NCBI RefSeq assembly: GCF_000282035.1
Contig: NZ_AKKA01000075.1
Span: 1 to 64,000 of the forward strand
Direction of reading: 5' to 3'
DNA from: Rhizobium sp. CF122
GTDB taxonomy: Bacteria > Pseudomonadota > Alphaproteobacteria > Rhizobiales > Rhizobiaceae
Length of the DNA: 64,000 bases
Under the pieces are notes generated by a model. That model was not told the DNA's origin. It worked only from the letters and a program-made list of their open reading frames with translations, and did not search any database. The position numbers were made by a program, and so were the translations under genes. Below are positions 1 to 9,423 of the stretch, in pieces. Each line of letters opens with the position of its first letter. The stretch's first letter is position 1.

Positions 1-963
1 GGCCGCACCGGCAGCCGCCACTTCCAACGGGTTGTCCGGCCGCAAGCCGTAGCCGATGTCGGTGACGCCGCGGACGAACCGTGTGTGCCGCTGTACGAAG
101 TCCTGGTTGACGCGGCCGGTCTGGATGATGTGATTGGCGATGTAGTTGAGGATTGCAAGATCCGTTCCCGGCTTGAAGATGATCGGGATGTCGGCGAGAT
201 CCATGCTGCGATGCGTGAAGGTGGAGAGCACCGCGACGCGAACATGCGGCTGCCCGAGCCGGCGGTCGGCGACGCGTGTCCACAGGATCGGGTGCATCTC
301 CGCCATGTTCGAGCCCCAAAGCACAAAGGCATCGGCATTCTCGAAATCATCATACACGCCCATCGGCTCGTCCATGCCGAAAGTGCGCATGAAGGCATAT
401 GCCGCCGACGCCATGCAATGCCGGGCGTTGGGGTCGAGGTTGTTGGAACGGAACCCCGCCCGCATGAGCTTTGTGGCCGCATACCCCTCGAAGATCGTCC
501 ACTGGCCCGAGCCAAACATGCCGACGGCCGTCGGGCCCTTTTCCTTCAACACTTTCTTACACTGAGCGGCCATCACGTCGAAGGCCTCGTCCCAACTCAC
601 GGGTTCGAACTCGCCGTCCTTGGCATAGACGCCGTTCCGTTTGCGCAGCAGCGGCGTTTTCAGCCGATCCTCGCCGTACATGATCTTCGACAGGAAGTAG
701 CCCTTGATGCAATTCAGGCCGCGGTTGACCTCGGCCTGCATGTCTCCATGAGTGGCGACCACCTGGCCATTCTTGACGCCGACCATTACGCCGCAGCCAG
801 TCCCGCAAAAACGGCATGGAGCCTTGGACCATTTGATCTGTAGAGCGCTCACGCCGCCCGGCACCGGCTGGGCGGAAACAGGAAGCGCAATGCCCGCTGC
901 CGCCGCTGCCATGGCCGCAGCCTGAGCTTTCAGAATGTCACGCCTTGTCAACTCTCCCGTCAT
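1..963 (-). CDS. napA: Periplasmic nitrate reductase catalytic subunit NapA (N-terminal 321 residues, cut by window edge)
   Basis: Large subunit that reduces nitrate to nitrite in the periplasm with a bis-MGD molybdenum cofactor and one [4Fe-4S] cluster. The start ATG at 963 gives a twin-arginine leader (TRRDILK, residues 6-12) ending near an Ala-Gln at 31-32. The cluster cysteines are visible at 50, 53, 57 and 85 (CRFCGTGC plus a later Cys), and the molybdenum-ligand Cys in RHCMAS is at 183. The family is about 830 residues, so the C-terminal 60% lies beyond base 1. The start overlaps the end of napD by 26 bp, which suggests translational coupling. napB and napC are expected further left, outside the window. 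Confidence 0.96.
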   Translation of the reverse strand, partial: MTGELTRRDILKAQAAAMAAAAAGIALPVSAQPVPGGVSALQIKWSKAPCRFCGTGCGVMVGVKNGQVVATHGDMQAEVNRGLNCIKGYFLSKIMYGEDRLKTPLLRKRNGVYAKDGEFEPVSWDEAFDVMAAQCKKVLKEKGPTAVGMFGSGQWTIFEGYAATKLMRAGFRSNNLDPNARHCMASAAYAFMRTFGMDEPMGVYDDFENADAFVLWGSNMAEMHPILWTRVADRRLGQPHVRVAVLSTFTHRSMDLADIPIIFKPGTDLAILNYIANHIIQTGRVNQDFVQRHTRFVRGVTDIGYGLRPDNPLEVAAAGAA

Positions 964-1222
964 TGCACTGCGTCTCCTCCTCGACATGCTCGAACACCAT
1001 GTTCGCCGCGATCACTCCGTCCAGCAGAGAGATTTGCGACAGACACGCACCCAGTTGGCCAGTACTCGTTCCTTCGATGACGACGATAATTTTGCCGCCG
1101 GAATAGCCGTAGATTTCCACGTTCTCCATCTTGCCAAGCGCGGCAAGGACACGCTCAGTGCTAGGTGGCAGGGTGGCAACGACAGCACTTGATACGTGAT
1201 AGTGCGACGGCCCGTCAGACAT
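938..1222 (-). CDS. napD: NapD, chaperone for NapA maturation
   Basis: Small cytoplasmic chaperone of the NapD family, known to bind the twin-arginine leader of NapA and hold back export until the cofactor is inserted. The 94-residue protein begins [15 protein letters not shown] and has the NapD pattern of a ferredoxin-like fold with a conserved G-K-I-I-V-V strand. An upstream in-frame extension exists, but the start at 1222 overlaps the end of napF by 8 bp and gives the normal family length. It sits between napF and napA in the usual rhizobial order. Confidence 0.9.
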   Translation of the reverse strand: MSDGPSHYHVSSAVVATLPPSTERVLAALGKMENVEIYGYSGGKIIVVIEGTSTGQLGACLSQISLLDGVIAANMVFEHVEEETQCNDGRVDKA

Positions 1223-1712
1223 CGGTTGCCTCCACGGTGCGTGCTTGAAACGAAATCGCGTCCGCCGGACAGATGCCCAGGCATGCACCGCACCCCGTGC
1301 ACCTTTCGCCGTCGAGCTCCGGCACGAAGGGACCGCCCATGCGAGGACGGAAACGAATGGCCTGTTCGGGACATGCTTCGCCGCACGACTGGCATGCGAT
1401 CCGTCGTTGCGCGAAGCAATCATCGCTTATTGTCGCGACGTGGGGAAACCGGCAGATGCGCTCGGCCAAAAAAATCGGTTCCGGACATGCATGGGCGCAT
1501 TCCCCGCAGAATATGCATTCGCCCTGCGAAAAATCGAGGGACGGCAGACCACCTACTATCCGGATTATCCCAGTGGGACATCGTTCCATGCATTTGCCAC
1601 AACCCGTGCAGGCTTCTATGACAGCGGCGGCGGATGCGCCTGGTGGGCAAGGGCCGACATACGCCGTCACCGCGTTGCCAGAAAGGAATTGACGTCTCGA
1701 GATTGAGCTCAT
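1215..1712 (-). CDS. napF: NapF, multi-cluster ferredoxin-type protein
   Basis: Cytoplasmic iron-sulfur accessory protein of periplasmic nitrate reductase, thought to help assemble the NapA cluster. The 165 residues hold four cysteine groups suited to [4Fe-4S] binding: CTGCGKC near residue 35, CIFCGEC near 66, a CQSCGEAC group near 107 and CTGCGAC near 139. The N-terminus carries SRRQFLSG, which resembles a twin-arginine motif but lacks a convincing hydrophobic leader. It is the second gene of the operon and overlaps napD. Confidence 0.92.
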   Translation of the reverse strand: MSSISRRQFLSGNAVTAYVGPCPPGASAAAVIEACTGCGKCMERCPTGIIRIVGGLPSLDFSQGECIFCGECAHACPEPIFLAERICRFPHVATISDDCFAQRRIACQSCGEACPEQAIRFRPRMGGPFVPELDGERCTGCGACLGICPADAISFQARTVEATDV

Positions 1713-1719
1713 AGCCGCC

Positions 1720-1914
1720 TCAGTGCGCCGCTGGGGGGCCAGGGGGCCCGAACACAGCTTGGAACATCCACACGATGAAGCCGTAGCCGCCGACGACTCC
1801 GACGGCCACCAAGGGCCAGATTCCGAACGCCAGTATCAGGAAAGTCAGCAGCTCCAGCCGTCGCCGCGAACGCGGGCTGTCACTGCTTGGGGCTCTTCGT
1901 AGAAGCTCAGACAT
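1720..1914 (-). CDS. napE: NapE, small membrane protein of the nap operon
   Basis: First gene of the nap operon, 64 residues. It has one membrane span (about residues 22-48, LLTFLILAFGIWPL onward) and a proline-rich tail. NapE is found in many alphaproteobacterial nap operons; its exact role is not established. The ATG at 1914 is chosen over a longer in-frame start because it gives the family length. napF follows after 7 bp. Confidence 0.88.
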   Translation of the reverse strand: MSELLRRAPSSDSPRSRRRLELLTFLILAFGIWPLVAVGVVGGYGFIVWMFQAVFGPPGPPAAH

Positions 1915-1942
1915 TGCTGTCTCCCTCGCAACCGACGATAAC

Positions 1943-1955
1943 ATGACAATGTCAT
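1943..1955. promoter_or_regulatory. 13-bp palindrome upstream of napE
   Basis: Perfect inverted repeat ATGACA-A-TGTCAT centred at 1949, 29 bp ahead of the napE start. It is well placed for a regulator of the nap operon, but it does not match the FNR/FixK consensus (TTGAT-N4-ATCAA), so the factor is unknown. Confidence 0.35.
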
Positions 1956-2035
1956 CGTGGGTAGCTCCGCTTGTATTTTCGTCGTTCCATGAAAAACCGT
2001 CTGCGAGGTTCCGCTGACCATCTCGTGAAGCGCCC

Positions 2036-2465
2036 GCAAGGTCGGCGTCTGATCGCTTCCGCTTCCGCCTCCTTGGAGGCCGCAGTCGCGCAGGCACGCG
2101 CCGCCGACATCAATGCCGTCGTCCTTTCTGACGCGATCGAAGGAGAAGCCTACGAAGTGGCGGCAATTGCCCGTGAAGTCGCGACCAAGAATCGTCCCCT
2201 CGCCAGGCCGGTTGTCATCCTTTCTGGCGCCGAGACGACCGTGACCGTCAGGGGTGACGGAAGGGGGAGATCGAGGGCTTAGAAGACAATGCCGGCACCT
2301 TCGCGGATGGACAAACCAAGGCGCGGCTGTGACAGTTGCGGATGATGCCGCGGATCATCTTGATCGAAACGACGCCAGGACGGTCTTCGACGCGATCTCG
2401 GATATCGTCAAACCGGACCCACCGGTACCAATGCCAACGACTTCCGGGCAATCCTCGTTCGTTAA
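2036..2465 (+). pseudogene. Remnant of glycerate 2-kinase / hydroxypyruvate reductase (MOFRL family), C-terminal part
   Basis: Translation from about 2036 gives a stretch typical of the MOFRL-family kinase: LIASASASLEAAVAQARA, then VVLSDAIEGEA and VVILSGAETTVTV. The frame ends at 2282, but homology resumes in another frame (EDNAGTFADGQTKARL, then a stop). It returns again at 2412-2465 with TGPTGTNANDFRAILVR and a natural stop, which matches the family's C-terminus. At least two frameshifts and an internal stop separate these pieces, and the N-terminal half is missing. It is a dead 3' end, not a working gene. Confidence 0.75.
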
Positions 2466-2758
2466 ATCTCACTGCAGATGAGTCGCTTCTTTGATGCTTT
2501 GCCTGTGGCAAACGGTCGCGCGAACCGATCGCGCTGGACAGGCATATAACGAGATGCTTGCATGCCTCGCCTGAGGGGCGATGTGGGGACATCATCATGG
2601 ACATCAGAAATCTCCTTGCGAGTTGGCGAGGGGCGTACGAAGGTGTTGACGCTGATCGGAAGCGACCAATCCAGCCTGTTCAGTTCCCTCTTCATCTCAA
2701 CCTGCCCGCGGCACCAGTATCGATGACCGGAAAACCCGCCACCGAAAGGAATGCATGG

Positions 2759-4036
2759 ATGACGCAAGGAAGCTTTGGCTTTCCGCCTGCGGATCTTCGA
2801 GGACGCGCTTTGGGTGAGATTCATGCCCGGCCCTATGCGCTTGTTCAGGCGCCACGCGTCATATTCCAGCTCGCTTTTTTGACGGAAAGCGCCGGGGATA
2901 ACGACCATGAGATGCTCGCCGACCTATCCCGCTCCAGCGGCGTTGCACCGCCTGCCCGCGAAACCAGCCATCATGCGATAAGTTGGGGGCAGGGAACGCT
3001 GCGCTGGGAGCGGCACACCGAGTTCTCAACATACTTTTGGGACTGTCCATCGCCCGAGAGGTTTGGCGCGCCGATAGCCGTTCATCCCTTCGGCGACAGT
3101 TTTTCGCCGCCGGGGCCCTTCATATCAGGGATCCGTCTGGAGATCCGGCCCGATACATCGGATACAGCGCAGGAGATTGCCGTCTTCGATCCGACCAGCC
3201 TGTGCCGAAGCGAGCTGAGAAACGGCCAGGCAACGATCCTGACCGATTTCCGCCAAGACGGTGACGGATTGACGAAGTTTTTGGTGATCGATCGCGGCAT
3301 GTCCGACAGTGCGCGCGGCGCGCTGGTCCAGCGCCTTCTCGATATCGAGACCTATCGCACGCTCGCAATGATGGGCCTGCCGCTTGCGCAGTCGCTCTCG
3401 CCCGAAATACGTCAGATCGAATCCGGCCTGACCGCGATTACACAGCGGATGAAGTTGCACGCCCGCGACGAGGCGGATCAGATGCTGTTCGAGATTACGC
3501 GCCTTGCGGCGGAACTGGAGGCGAATGCGGCGCTCAGCCTCTACCGGTTCGGAGCCAGCCGCGCCTACTACGAGATCGTCCAGGAGCGCATTCGCGCGCT
3601 CGCCGAAACCGCGATACCCGGCAGCGAGACGCTCGGTTCTTTCCTGGAACGGCGACTGGCACCGGCCATGCGGACCTGCCAGTCGGTCGAGGAGCGTCAG
3701 GCGAATCTTTCGCGCAAGCTGGCCCGGGCCACCGCGCTGTTACGAAGCTGGATCGACGTCGAACTCGAGCGTATCAATACGACGGTGCTGAACTCGATGG
3801 ATCGCCGGGCACAGCTGCAGCTGCGCCTGCAGCAGACGGTCGAAGGCCTGTCGGTGGCGGCAATCTCCTACTATGTCGTCGGGCTCTTCGGTTACCTGGC
3901 AAAAGGCGCGCACAATGTCGGCCTCGAAGTGTCGCCCGAGACGCTGACCGGCCTGTCTGTTCCGATCGTCGTTGCTGGTATGTGGCTCGTCGTGCGAAGC
4001 ATCAGGCGTAGACATGCGGAAGAGGACAAGCATTGA
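2759..4036 (+). CDS. DUF3422 family membrane-anchored protein
   Basis: Conserved proteobacterial protein of unknown function. The chosen start at 2759 (MTQGSFGFPPADLRGRAL) has an AAAGGA-type ribosome site about 10 bp upstream and gives 425 residues, the usual family size. The reading frame stays open to 2558, but the extra N-terminus looks unlike the family. Recognisable features are the early GEIHARP motif, a long helical middle part (about residues 240-370) and two C-terminal membrane spans (about 370-392 and 397-418) with a basic tail. It converges with spoVR across 128 bp. Confidence 0.88.
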   Translation: MTQGSFGFPPADLRGRALGEIHARPYALVQAPRVIFQLAFLTESAGDNDHEMLADLSRSSGVAPPARETSHHAISWGQGTLRWERHTEFSTYFWDCPSPERFGAPIAVHPFGDSFSPPGPFISGIRLEIRPDTSDTAQEIAVFDPTSLCRSELRNGQATILTDFRQDGDGLTKFLVIDRGMSDSARGALVQRLLDIETYRTLAMMGLPLAQSLSPEIRQIESGLTAITQRMKLHARDEADQMLFEITRLAAELEANAALSLYRFGASRAYYEIVQERIRALAETAIPGSETLGSFLERRLAPAMRTCQSVEERQANLSRKLARATALLRSWIDVELERINTTVLNSMDRRAQLQLRLQQTVEGLSVAAISYYVVGLFGYLAKGAHNVGLEVSPETLTGLSVPIVVAGMWLVVRSIRRRHAEEDKH

Positions 4037-4164
4037 TATTTCGGCGTCGTGCAGATGCCCAACGTCCACCAAGGCATAACCCGGGCTGTGGCACGGCAAA
4101 TGCATTCGCTGATTCCGAGAGCGGCGATGTCGTGCCAACGCGCCTCAGGGCGATCAATCCGGCT

Positions 4165-5706
4165 TCAGATCTCAGCTGTCGAGCACTCGTAGAGAACCGC
4201 GCCGGTTGCAGCATCGACGCCGCTCAGGCTTACGTCGTAGCCCCAGAGGCGGCGAATGTGGCTCAGCGTGGCATCACGAGTGCCTTCTTCCAGTAGGATG
4301 CCGTTCTTTACATTGTGCTGCAGCCGAAGCTGCCGATCACCAAGCAGGTCGACATCGATAACTTGGATATCGGGCTGTCTGGCGCCGACGTCGTAACTGT
4401 GGGCAAGCGCCGAGCGGACCTTGGAATAGCCGCGCTCGTTATGGATTGCAGATACTTCGCAATAGTTGTCGGTGGAGCGATCAGAGAGCAGAAACAGGCG
4501 GAACTTACGGATCATTGCCGGGCTGAGATATTGCAGCATGAAGGACTCGTCCCGGTGGTTTGCCCAGGCGTCGAGCAGCGTCCCCTGCCAATCGCCATTG
4601 CCGGCAAACGACGGAAACCAGTCGCGATCTTCCTCCGTCGGTTCCATGCAGATGCGCTCGATGTCCTGCATCATCGCGAACCCCAAGGCGTAGGGGTTTA
4701 TGCCAGGAAAGCGCGGGTCATCGAAAGCGGGCTGAAATACGACGTTGGAGTGGCTTTTCAGCAATTCCAGCATCGCACCCTCGCTGATCCGGCCCTGATC
4801 GAAGAGGCGGTTGATGATCGTGTAGTGCACGAAGGTCGCACAGCCCTCGTTCATCACCTTGGTTTGGCGCTGCGGATAGAAATATTGCGCAATGACGCGA
4901 ACGATCCGGAGAAGCTCGCGCTGCCAGGGATCGAGGATGAGGCTGTGCTTTTCCAGGAAATAGAGCAGGTTCTCTTCTGGAAGATTGAGAACCTTCTTGC
5001 GTTCGGATGCGTCGCGTTCGGCGTCTTCCGGGTTGCGGCTTTCCGTTGCCAGCGGTAGCGTACGCCATAAATCGCTGTAGGTCTGCTCTTCGTATTCCAG
5101 TCGCTCCCGGGCGCGCTCTCTGACCTTTTCGGAAGAAAGTCGGGGCGGGCGACGGTAACGGAATACGCCCTGATCCATCAAGGCGTGCGCTGAATCGAGG
5201 ATCGCCTCCACTGCGCTCAACCCGTGCCGTTCTTCGCACTTGGCAATGTATTTCTTCGCGAAGTCCATGTAGCTCAGAATGGCGCCAGCGTCGGTCCATT
5301 GGCGGAAAAGATAGTTGTTTTTGAAAAAATGGTTGTGGCCGAAGGCGGCATGCGCGGTCACGAGCGCCTGCATTGCCATGGTATTTTCTTCCATGAGATA
5401 GGTGATGCAGGGATTGGAGTTAATGACCAGCTCGTAGGCGAGGCCGCGCTGTCCCTTGCGATAGAGGTGATCCTCGAAAATGAAGCGCTTGCCGAAGGAC
5501 CAGTGCTGGTACATCAGGGGCATGCCCACCGAGGAGTAGGCATCCAGCATCTGCTCGGAGGAAATGATCTCCAGCTGGTTGGGATAGACGTCCAATCCCA
5601 TCTCATCGAGCGCAATCGTCTCGATGGCATCGTAGGCGCGCGAAAGAGTCGAAAAATTCCAATCGGAACCATCAAACAGCAGGCCTGAACTCGAGCGTCT
5701 CGCCAT
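4165..5706 (-). CDS. spoVR: SpoVR family protein (YcgB-like)
   Basis: 513-residue SpoVR/YcgB-family protein. Its molecular role is not settled; it co-occurs with PrkA and YeaH in stress and stationary-phase operons of proteobacteria. Diagnostic stretches are YPNQLEIIS near residue 42, the GHNHFFKNNYLFRQW region near 122 and NEGCATF near 283. It is the last gene of the prkA-yeaH-spoVR operon, 10 bp behind yeaH, so it probably depends on the promoter ahead of prkA. Confidence 0.95.
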   Translation of the reverse strand: MARRSSSGLLFDGSDWNFSTLSRAYDAIETIALDEMGLDVYPNQLEIISSEQMLDAYSSVGMPLMYQHWSFGKRFIFEDHLYRKGQRGLAYELVINSNPCITYLMEENTMAMQALVTAHAAFGHNHFFKNNYLFRQWTDAGAILSYMDFAKKYIAKCEERHGLSAVEAILDSAHALMDQGVFRYRRPPRLSSEKVRERARERLEYEEQTYSDLWRTLPLATESRNPEDAERDASERKKVLNLPEENLLYFLEKHSLILDPWQRELLRIVRVIAQYFYPQRQTKVMNEGCATFVHYTIINRLFDQGRISEGAMLELLKSHSNVVFQPAFDDPRFPGINPYALGFAMMQDIERICMEPTEEDRDWFPSFAGNGDWQGTLLDAWANHRDESFMLQYLSPAMIRKFRLFLLSDRSTDNYCEVSAIHNERGYSKVRSALAHSYDVGARQPDIQVIDVDLLGDRQLRLQHNVKNGILLEEGTRDATLSHIRRLWGYDVSLSGVDAATGAVLYECSTAEI

Positions 5707-5716
5707 TTGGTCGTCC

Positions 5717-7033
5717 TTACTTGCGCGTGCGCATGGCAGGCTGTCGGGTAAAGAGCTTGCGGAACACGGGATAGATATCTGCGGGTCGGGAGATCCGCGT
5801 CATCTGGAAATTGGGCACTTCCCCGTCGACCGTGCGATAGGCGCGCCATAGCGACGTGCCGTTGTCGGTCGTTCCAAAGATTTCCGTTTCGCGCTCGTCG
5901 ATGATCTCGACATAGGCATAATACTGGCAAAGACGCATCAAATGGTCGCGAAGCAGTGCCGCACAGCGTTCGGAATCGCCGCTGATGTTATCGCCATCGG
6001 AGGCCTGCGCGGCGTAAATGTTCCACAAATGTGCCGGATAGCGCTCCTCGATCACACGAAGCATTTCCTCAAGTGCGGTGGAAACGACCGTCCCGCCGCT
6101 CTGCTTGCTGTAGAAGAACGTCTCCTCGTCGACTTCGCGCGCTTCGTCGGTATGGCGAATGAAGACGATATCGATCCGCTCATAACGGCGGGTCAGGAAG
6201 AGGTGCAGCAGGACGAAGAAGCGTTTTGCAAGATCCTTTTCCCGCTCGCCCATGGATGCCGACACATCCATCAGGCAGAACATCACGGCGCTGGCATTGG
6301 GAACCGGCTGGCGCTCGAAGCGGTTGAAGCGAATGTCGACCGGATCGACATAGGAAATGCGCCGACGTCTGCGCTCCATCTGCTCCAGGTCCTCGCGCAG
6401 CGCCTGTAGGCGCCGTCGGTTTGCAGTGGATAACTCCTTCTCGGCTTCCAGGGCGGTGATCTCGTCCGCAAGCGCTTTCACCGCGGCTTCGCTCGGCCGC
6501 TGCAAGGCCATGCGGCGGCCGAAACTATTGCGCATCGTCCGCGCGACATTGATGTTCGTGGGTGTTCCGGCTGTGCTGAAGCCGACGCGGTGCGGCTTGT
6601 AGGTCACCGTTTCCTTGAGATTCAGCTTGACCATATCAGGCAGCTCAAGGTCCTCGAAGAAAAGATCGAGAACCTCGTCGCGGGATAGAATGAACTGAAA
6701 GTCGTCCTCACTCTCGCCACGGCCAGCGCCGCGGCCGCTGCCGCCACCACCGCTTTGCGGTCGCGACAGCTTGTCACCCGCCATGTATTCCTTGTTGCCG
6801 GGCAAAATATACTCGCGCTCACCGCTGTCGGAGGCGGGCTGAAAGGTCGGCTCGCCTGCGCCACGCTTCGGCATCGGGACGCCATGGGCGGCGTCCACGT
6901 CGGCAATCTTGTCGGACTTGACCTGTTCCTTGATGGCCCGCTTGAGTTCCTCGCGGGCACGCTTCAGGAAACGCTGCCGGTTGCCGAGGCTCTTGTCCTT
7001 CGGGTTGAGCCGGCGGTCGATGAAATTCGGCAT
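5717..7033 (-). CDS. yeaH: YeaH/YhbH family protein (DUF444)
   Basis: 438-residue DUF444 protein, normally encoded between prkA and spoVR. The C-terminal half is a von Willebrand A-like domain with an intact metal site (DVSAS, residues 256-260). The N-terminal half has a Gly-rich linker (about 94-106) followed by a charged helical stretch (about 180-228). Its function is unknown; the family is presumed to work with the PrkA kinase. It lies 25 bp downstream of prkA and 10 bp upstream of spoVR. Confidence 0.95.
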   Translation of the reverse strand: MPNFIDRRLNPKDKSLGNRQRFLKRAREELKRAIKEQVKSDKIADVDAAHGVPMPKRGAGEPTFQPASDSGEREYILPGNKEYMAGDKLSRPQSGGGGSGRGAGRGESEDDFQFILSRDEVLDLFFEDLELPDMVKLNLKETVTYKPHRVGFSTAGTPTNINVARTMRNSFGRRMALQRPSEAAVKALADEITALEAEKELSTANRRRLQALREDLEQMERRRRRISYVDPVDIRFNRFERQPVPNASAVMFCLMDVSASMGEREKDLAKRFFVLLHLFLTRRYERIDIVFIRHTDEAREVDEETFFYSKQSGGTVVSTALEEMLRVIEERYPAHLWNIYAAQASDGDNISGDSERCAALLRDHLMRLCQYYAYVEIIDERETEIFGTTDNGTSLWRAYRTVDGEVPNFQMTRISRPADIYPVFRKLFTRQPAMRTRK

Positions 7034-7058
7034 CTGCCAATCTCCCGGTTCGGCATCG

Positions 7059-9008
7059 TCAACCGGCCTTGTTGACCCTCATATACCAATCGACGAGCCG
7101 CCGGACCTGGCGAACCGTGTAGCCACGCTGCGTCATGCGCTGGACGAATTCGGCGTGCTGTTTCTCTGTCGAGCTGTCCTTCTTGGAGCCGAAACTAATG
7201 ACCGGCAGGAGATCTTCCACCTGACCGAACATGCGCTTCTCGATGACTTCGCGAAGCTTTTCATAGCTCGTCCAGGAGGGATTGCGCCCATGGTTCTTGG
7301 CGCGCGCGCGCAACGTGAATTTCACGACCTCGTTGCGGAAGTCCTTGGGATTGGCAATGCCCGCCGGCTTCTCGATCTGCGACAGCTCGCTATCGAGTAT
7401 CTCCCTGTTGAGGATTTGTCCGGTATCGTAGTCCTTGAAGTCCTGATCCTCCAGCCATGCATCGGCGTAGGCGATATAGCGGTCGAACAGGTTCTGCCCA
7501 TATTCGCTATAGGATTCCAGGTAGGCTTTCTGGATTTCATGGCCGATGAATTCGGCGTAACGCGCAGCAAGCTCGGACTTGATGAAATCAAGGTAGCGCG
7601 CCTCGGTTTCCTTCGGAAACTGTTCGCGTCGGATCGCCTGCTCCATGATGTACATCAGGTGTACGGGGTCGGCTGCCACCTCCTTGGTGTCGTAATTGAA
7701 GGTTTCCGAGAGAACCTTGAAGGCAAAGCGCGTGCTGATACCGGTCATGCCTTCGTCAACACCGGCGGCGTCACGATACTCCTGTACGGACTTGGCCTTG
7801 GGATCGGTGTCTTTCAGGTTCTCGCCGTCATAAACGCGCATCTTGGTGTAAAGCGGTGAGTTCTCATGGACGTGGAGACGTGTTGCAACCGTGAAGCGGC
7901 TGAGATTTTCGAGCACCTCGGGGGCACATGGGCTCTTTGCCAGTTCGCTCTCGCGCAGCAGCTTCTCGTAGATTTGCCGCTCCTCGGTGACCCGCAGGCA
8001 ATAGGGCACTTTGACCACGAGGATGCGGTCGAGGAACGCCTCGTTGTTTTTGTTGTTCTTGAAGTGCAGCCACTCGGACTCGTTGGAGTGAGCAACGACG
8101 ATGCCCTGGAAGGGGAAGGCGCCAAAGTTCTCGGTGCCGTTATAGCTGCCTTCCTGCGTCGCAGTCAGCAGCGGGTGCAGCACCTTGATGGGCGCCTTGA
8201 ACATCTCGACGAACTCGAGAAGTCCTTGTGTGGTTCTGTTCAGTCCGCCGCTGTAGGAGTAGGCGTCCGGATCGGCCTGGCTGAAGTTTTCCAGCTGGCG
8301 GATATCGACCTTGCCGACGAGCGCAGACACATCCTGGTTGTTCTCATCACCCGGTTCGGTCTTGGCGATTGCGATCTGCCGCAGACGGGAGGGTGTCAGC
8401 TTGACGACACTGAACTTCGAGATGTCGCCGCCGATCTCGTCGAGCCGTTTCGTTGCCCATGGCGAGATCAGGCCCGTGAGCCTCCGTCGTGCAATCCCGT
8501 ACTTGTCTTCCAACAGCCCTGCCATCCGTTCAGGGTGGAAGAGGCCGAGAGGGGACTCGAAGACGGGACTGATTTTGCCGTTAACGGCCAAGGTGTAGAT
8601 TGGGCGCTGCTCCATCAGCCTCTTGAGGCGCTCGGCAAGCGACGATTTGCCGCCGCCGACCGGCCCAAGCAGATAGAGGATTTGCTTTCGTTCCTCGAGC
8701 CCTTGCGCGGCATATCTGAAGTAGCCGACGATCCGCTCGATCGTATCTTCCATTCCGTAGAAATCAGCGAAGGATGGGTAGATCTTGACAGTGCGGTTGG
8801 CGAAAATCCTGCCAAGCCGCTCATCTGCGCTGGTATCGATCAGGGTCGGCTCGCCGATTGCTTCGACCATTCGCTCCTGTGCTGTCGCATACAGGCTTTT
8901 ATCATCGCGGCAGGCAAGCAGGTATTCCTGTAGGCTCAATTCTTCTTGCGCGGCGCTTGTGTAAATTTCCGAGAAAAGATCGAAGACGTCGCTTTCACCT
9001 TTTTGCAT
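7059..9008 (-). CDS. prkA: PrkA family serine protein kinase (YeaG-like)
   Basis: 649-residue PrkA/YeaG protein, an AAA+-like ATPase fused to a kinase-like C-terminal domain and reported in other bacteria to phosphorylate proteins on Ser/Thr under starvation. A P-loop is visible (GPVGGGKSS, residues 115-123). Length and termini match the family. It is the first gene of a three-gene operon, and an EcfG-type promoter lies 71-95 bp ahead of its start, which suggests general stress control. Confidence 0.96.
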   Translation of the reverse strand: MQKGESDVFDLFSEIYTSAAQEELSLQEYLLACRDDKSLYATAQERMVEAIGEPTLIDTSADERLGRIFANRTVKIYPSFADFYGMEDTIERIVGYFRYAAQGLEERKQILYLLGPVGGGKSSLAERLKRLMEQRPIYTLAVNGKISPVFESPLGLFHPERMAGLLEDKYGIARRRLTGLISPWATKRLDEIGGDISKFSVVKLTPSRLRQIAIAKTEPGDENNQDVSALVGKVDIRQLENFSQADPDAYSYSGGLNRTTQGLLEFVEMFKAPIKVLHPLLTATQEGSYNGTENFGAFPFQGIVVAHSNESEWLHFKNNKNNEAFLDRILVVKVPYCLRVTEERQIYEKLLRESELAKSPCAPEVLENLSRFTVATRLHVHENSPLYTKMRVYDGENLKDTDPKAKSVQEYRDAAGVDEGMTGISTRFAFKVLSETFNYDTKEVAADPVHLMYIMEQAIRREQFPKETEARYLDFIKSELAARYAEFIGHEIQKAYLESYSEYGQNLFDRYIAYADAWLEDQDFKDYDTGQILNREILDSELSQIEKPAGIANPKDFRNEVVKFTLRARAKNHGRNPSWTSYEKLREVIEKRMFGQVEDLLPVISFGSKKDSSTEKQHAEFVQRMTQRGYTVRQVRRLVDWYMRVNKAG

Positions 9009-9078
9009 GATGCTCTCCCGCGGCCGGCTGGTTGAAACGGGATCGGGATCGCTGCCCTGTCGGCGCGCCTACTGAGAA

Positions 9079-9103
9079 AACGGCAGAACCTAGTATTCGT
9101 TCC
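9079..9103 (-). promoter_or_regulatory. EcfG/RpoE2-type promoter of the prkA operon
   Basis: Read on the minus strand, GGAAC (9099-9103) is followed by exactly 16 bases and CGTT (9079-9082). This is the consensus geometry of the alphaproteobacterial general-stress sigma factor EcfG (RpoE2), GGAAC-N16/17-CGTT. It would give a leader of roughly 60 bases before prkA. Confidence 0.7.
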
Positions 9104-9423
9104 TTCAAATACTTAGAGGAATTCGAAATTGGCTTGGGAAGGCCATACAGCATCTTTATCATCTCCATTCTTGCGCTCGATCGCGACTCAAATGTTGAGC
9201 AGTGCTGATTGCCAATATGGCACGAAAGACGTGCAATAACCATGGCTAAGGTAATCACGCTATCGGTAGGAATGGCGTAATTTCGGTTGATACAACGCTA
9301 CGCCGGCGAACAAAGTTACACCTTTCGCTGGTCGCATTGTATTGGACGGTGGCCTTAGAACCCCTGCCGTTCCTACCAAAGAAGAGTGTGGGGACCGTGC
9401 GGTCCGCGCCAGCCCCCGGGCAT
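9104..9423. other. Intergenic region between the prkA operon and gabD
   Basis: About 320 bp between the prkA promoter and the end of gabD. The open frames here are short, lack family features and sit behind no good ribosome site. I see no terminator, repeat or RNA gene. Confidence 0.5.

Noticed and set aside
1943-1955. Considered as an FNR/FixK box for nap
   Set aside because: Palindrome is ATGACA-A-TGTCAT and does not match TTGAT-N4-ATCAA, so it is listed only as an unassigned palindrome.
7866-8933. 355-codon open frame on the plus strand
   Set aside because: Lies wholly opposite prkA, has no family features, and follows the codon pattern of the minus-strand gene.
9218-9235. TGGCAC...TGCA, looked like a sigma-54 promoter
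   Set aside because: Spacing to the downstream element does not fit TGGCAC-N5-TTGCA.
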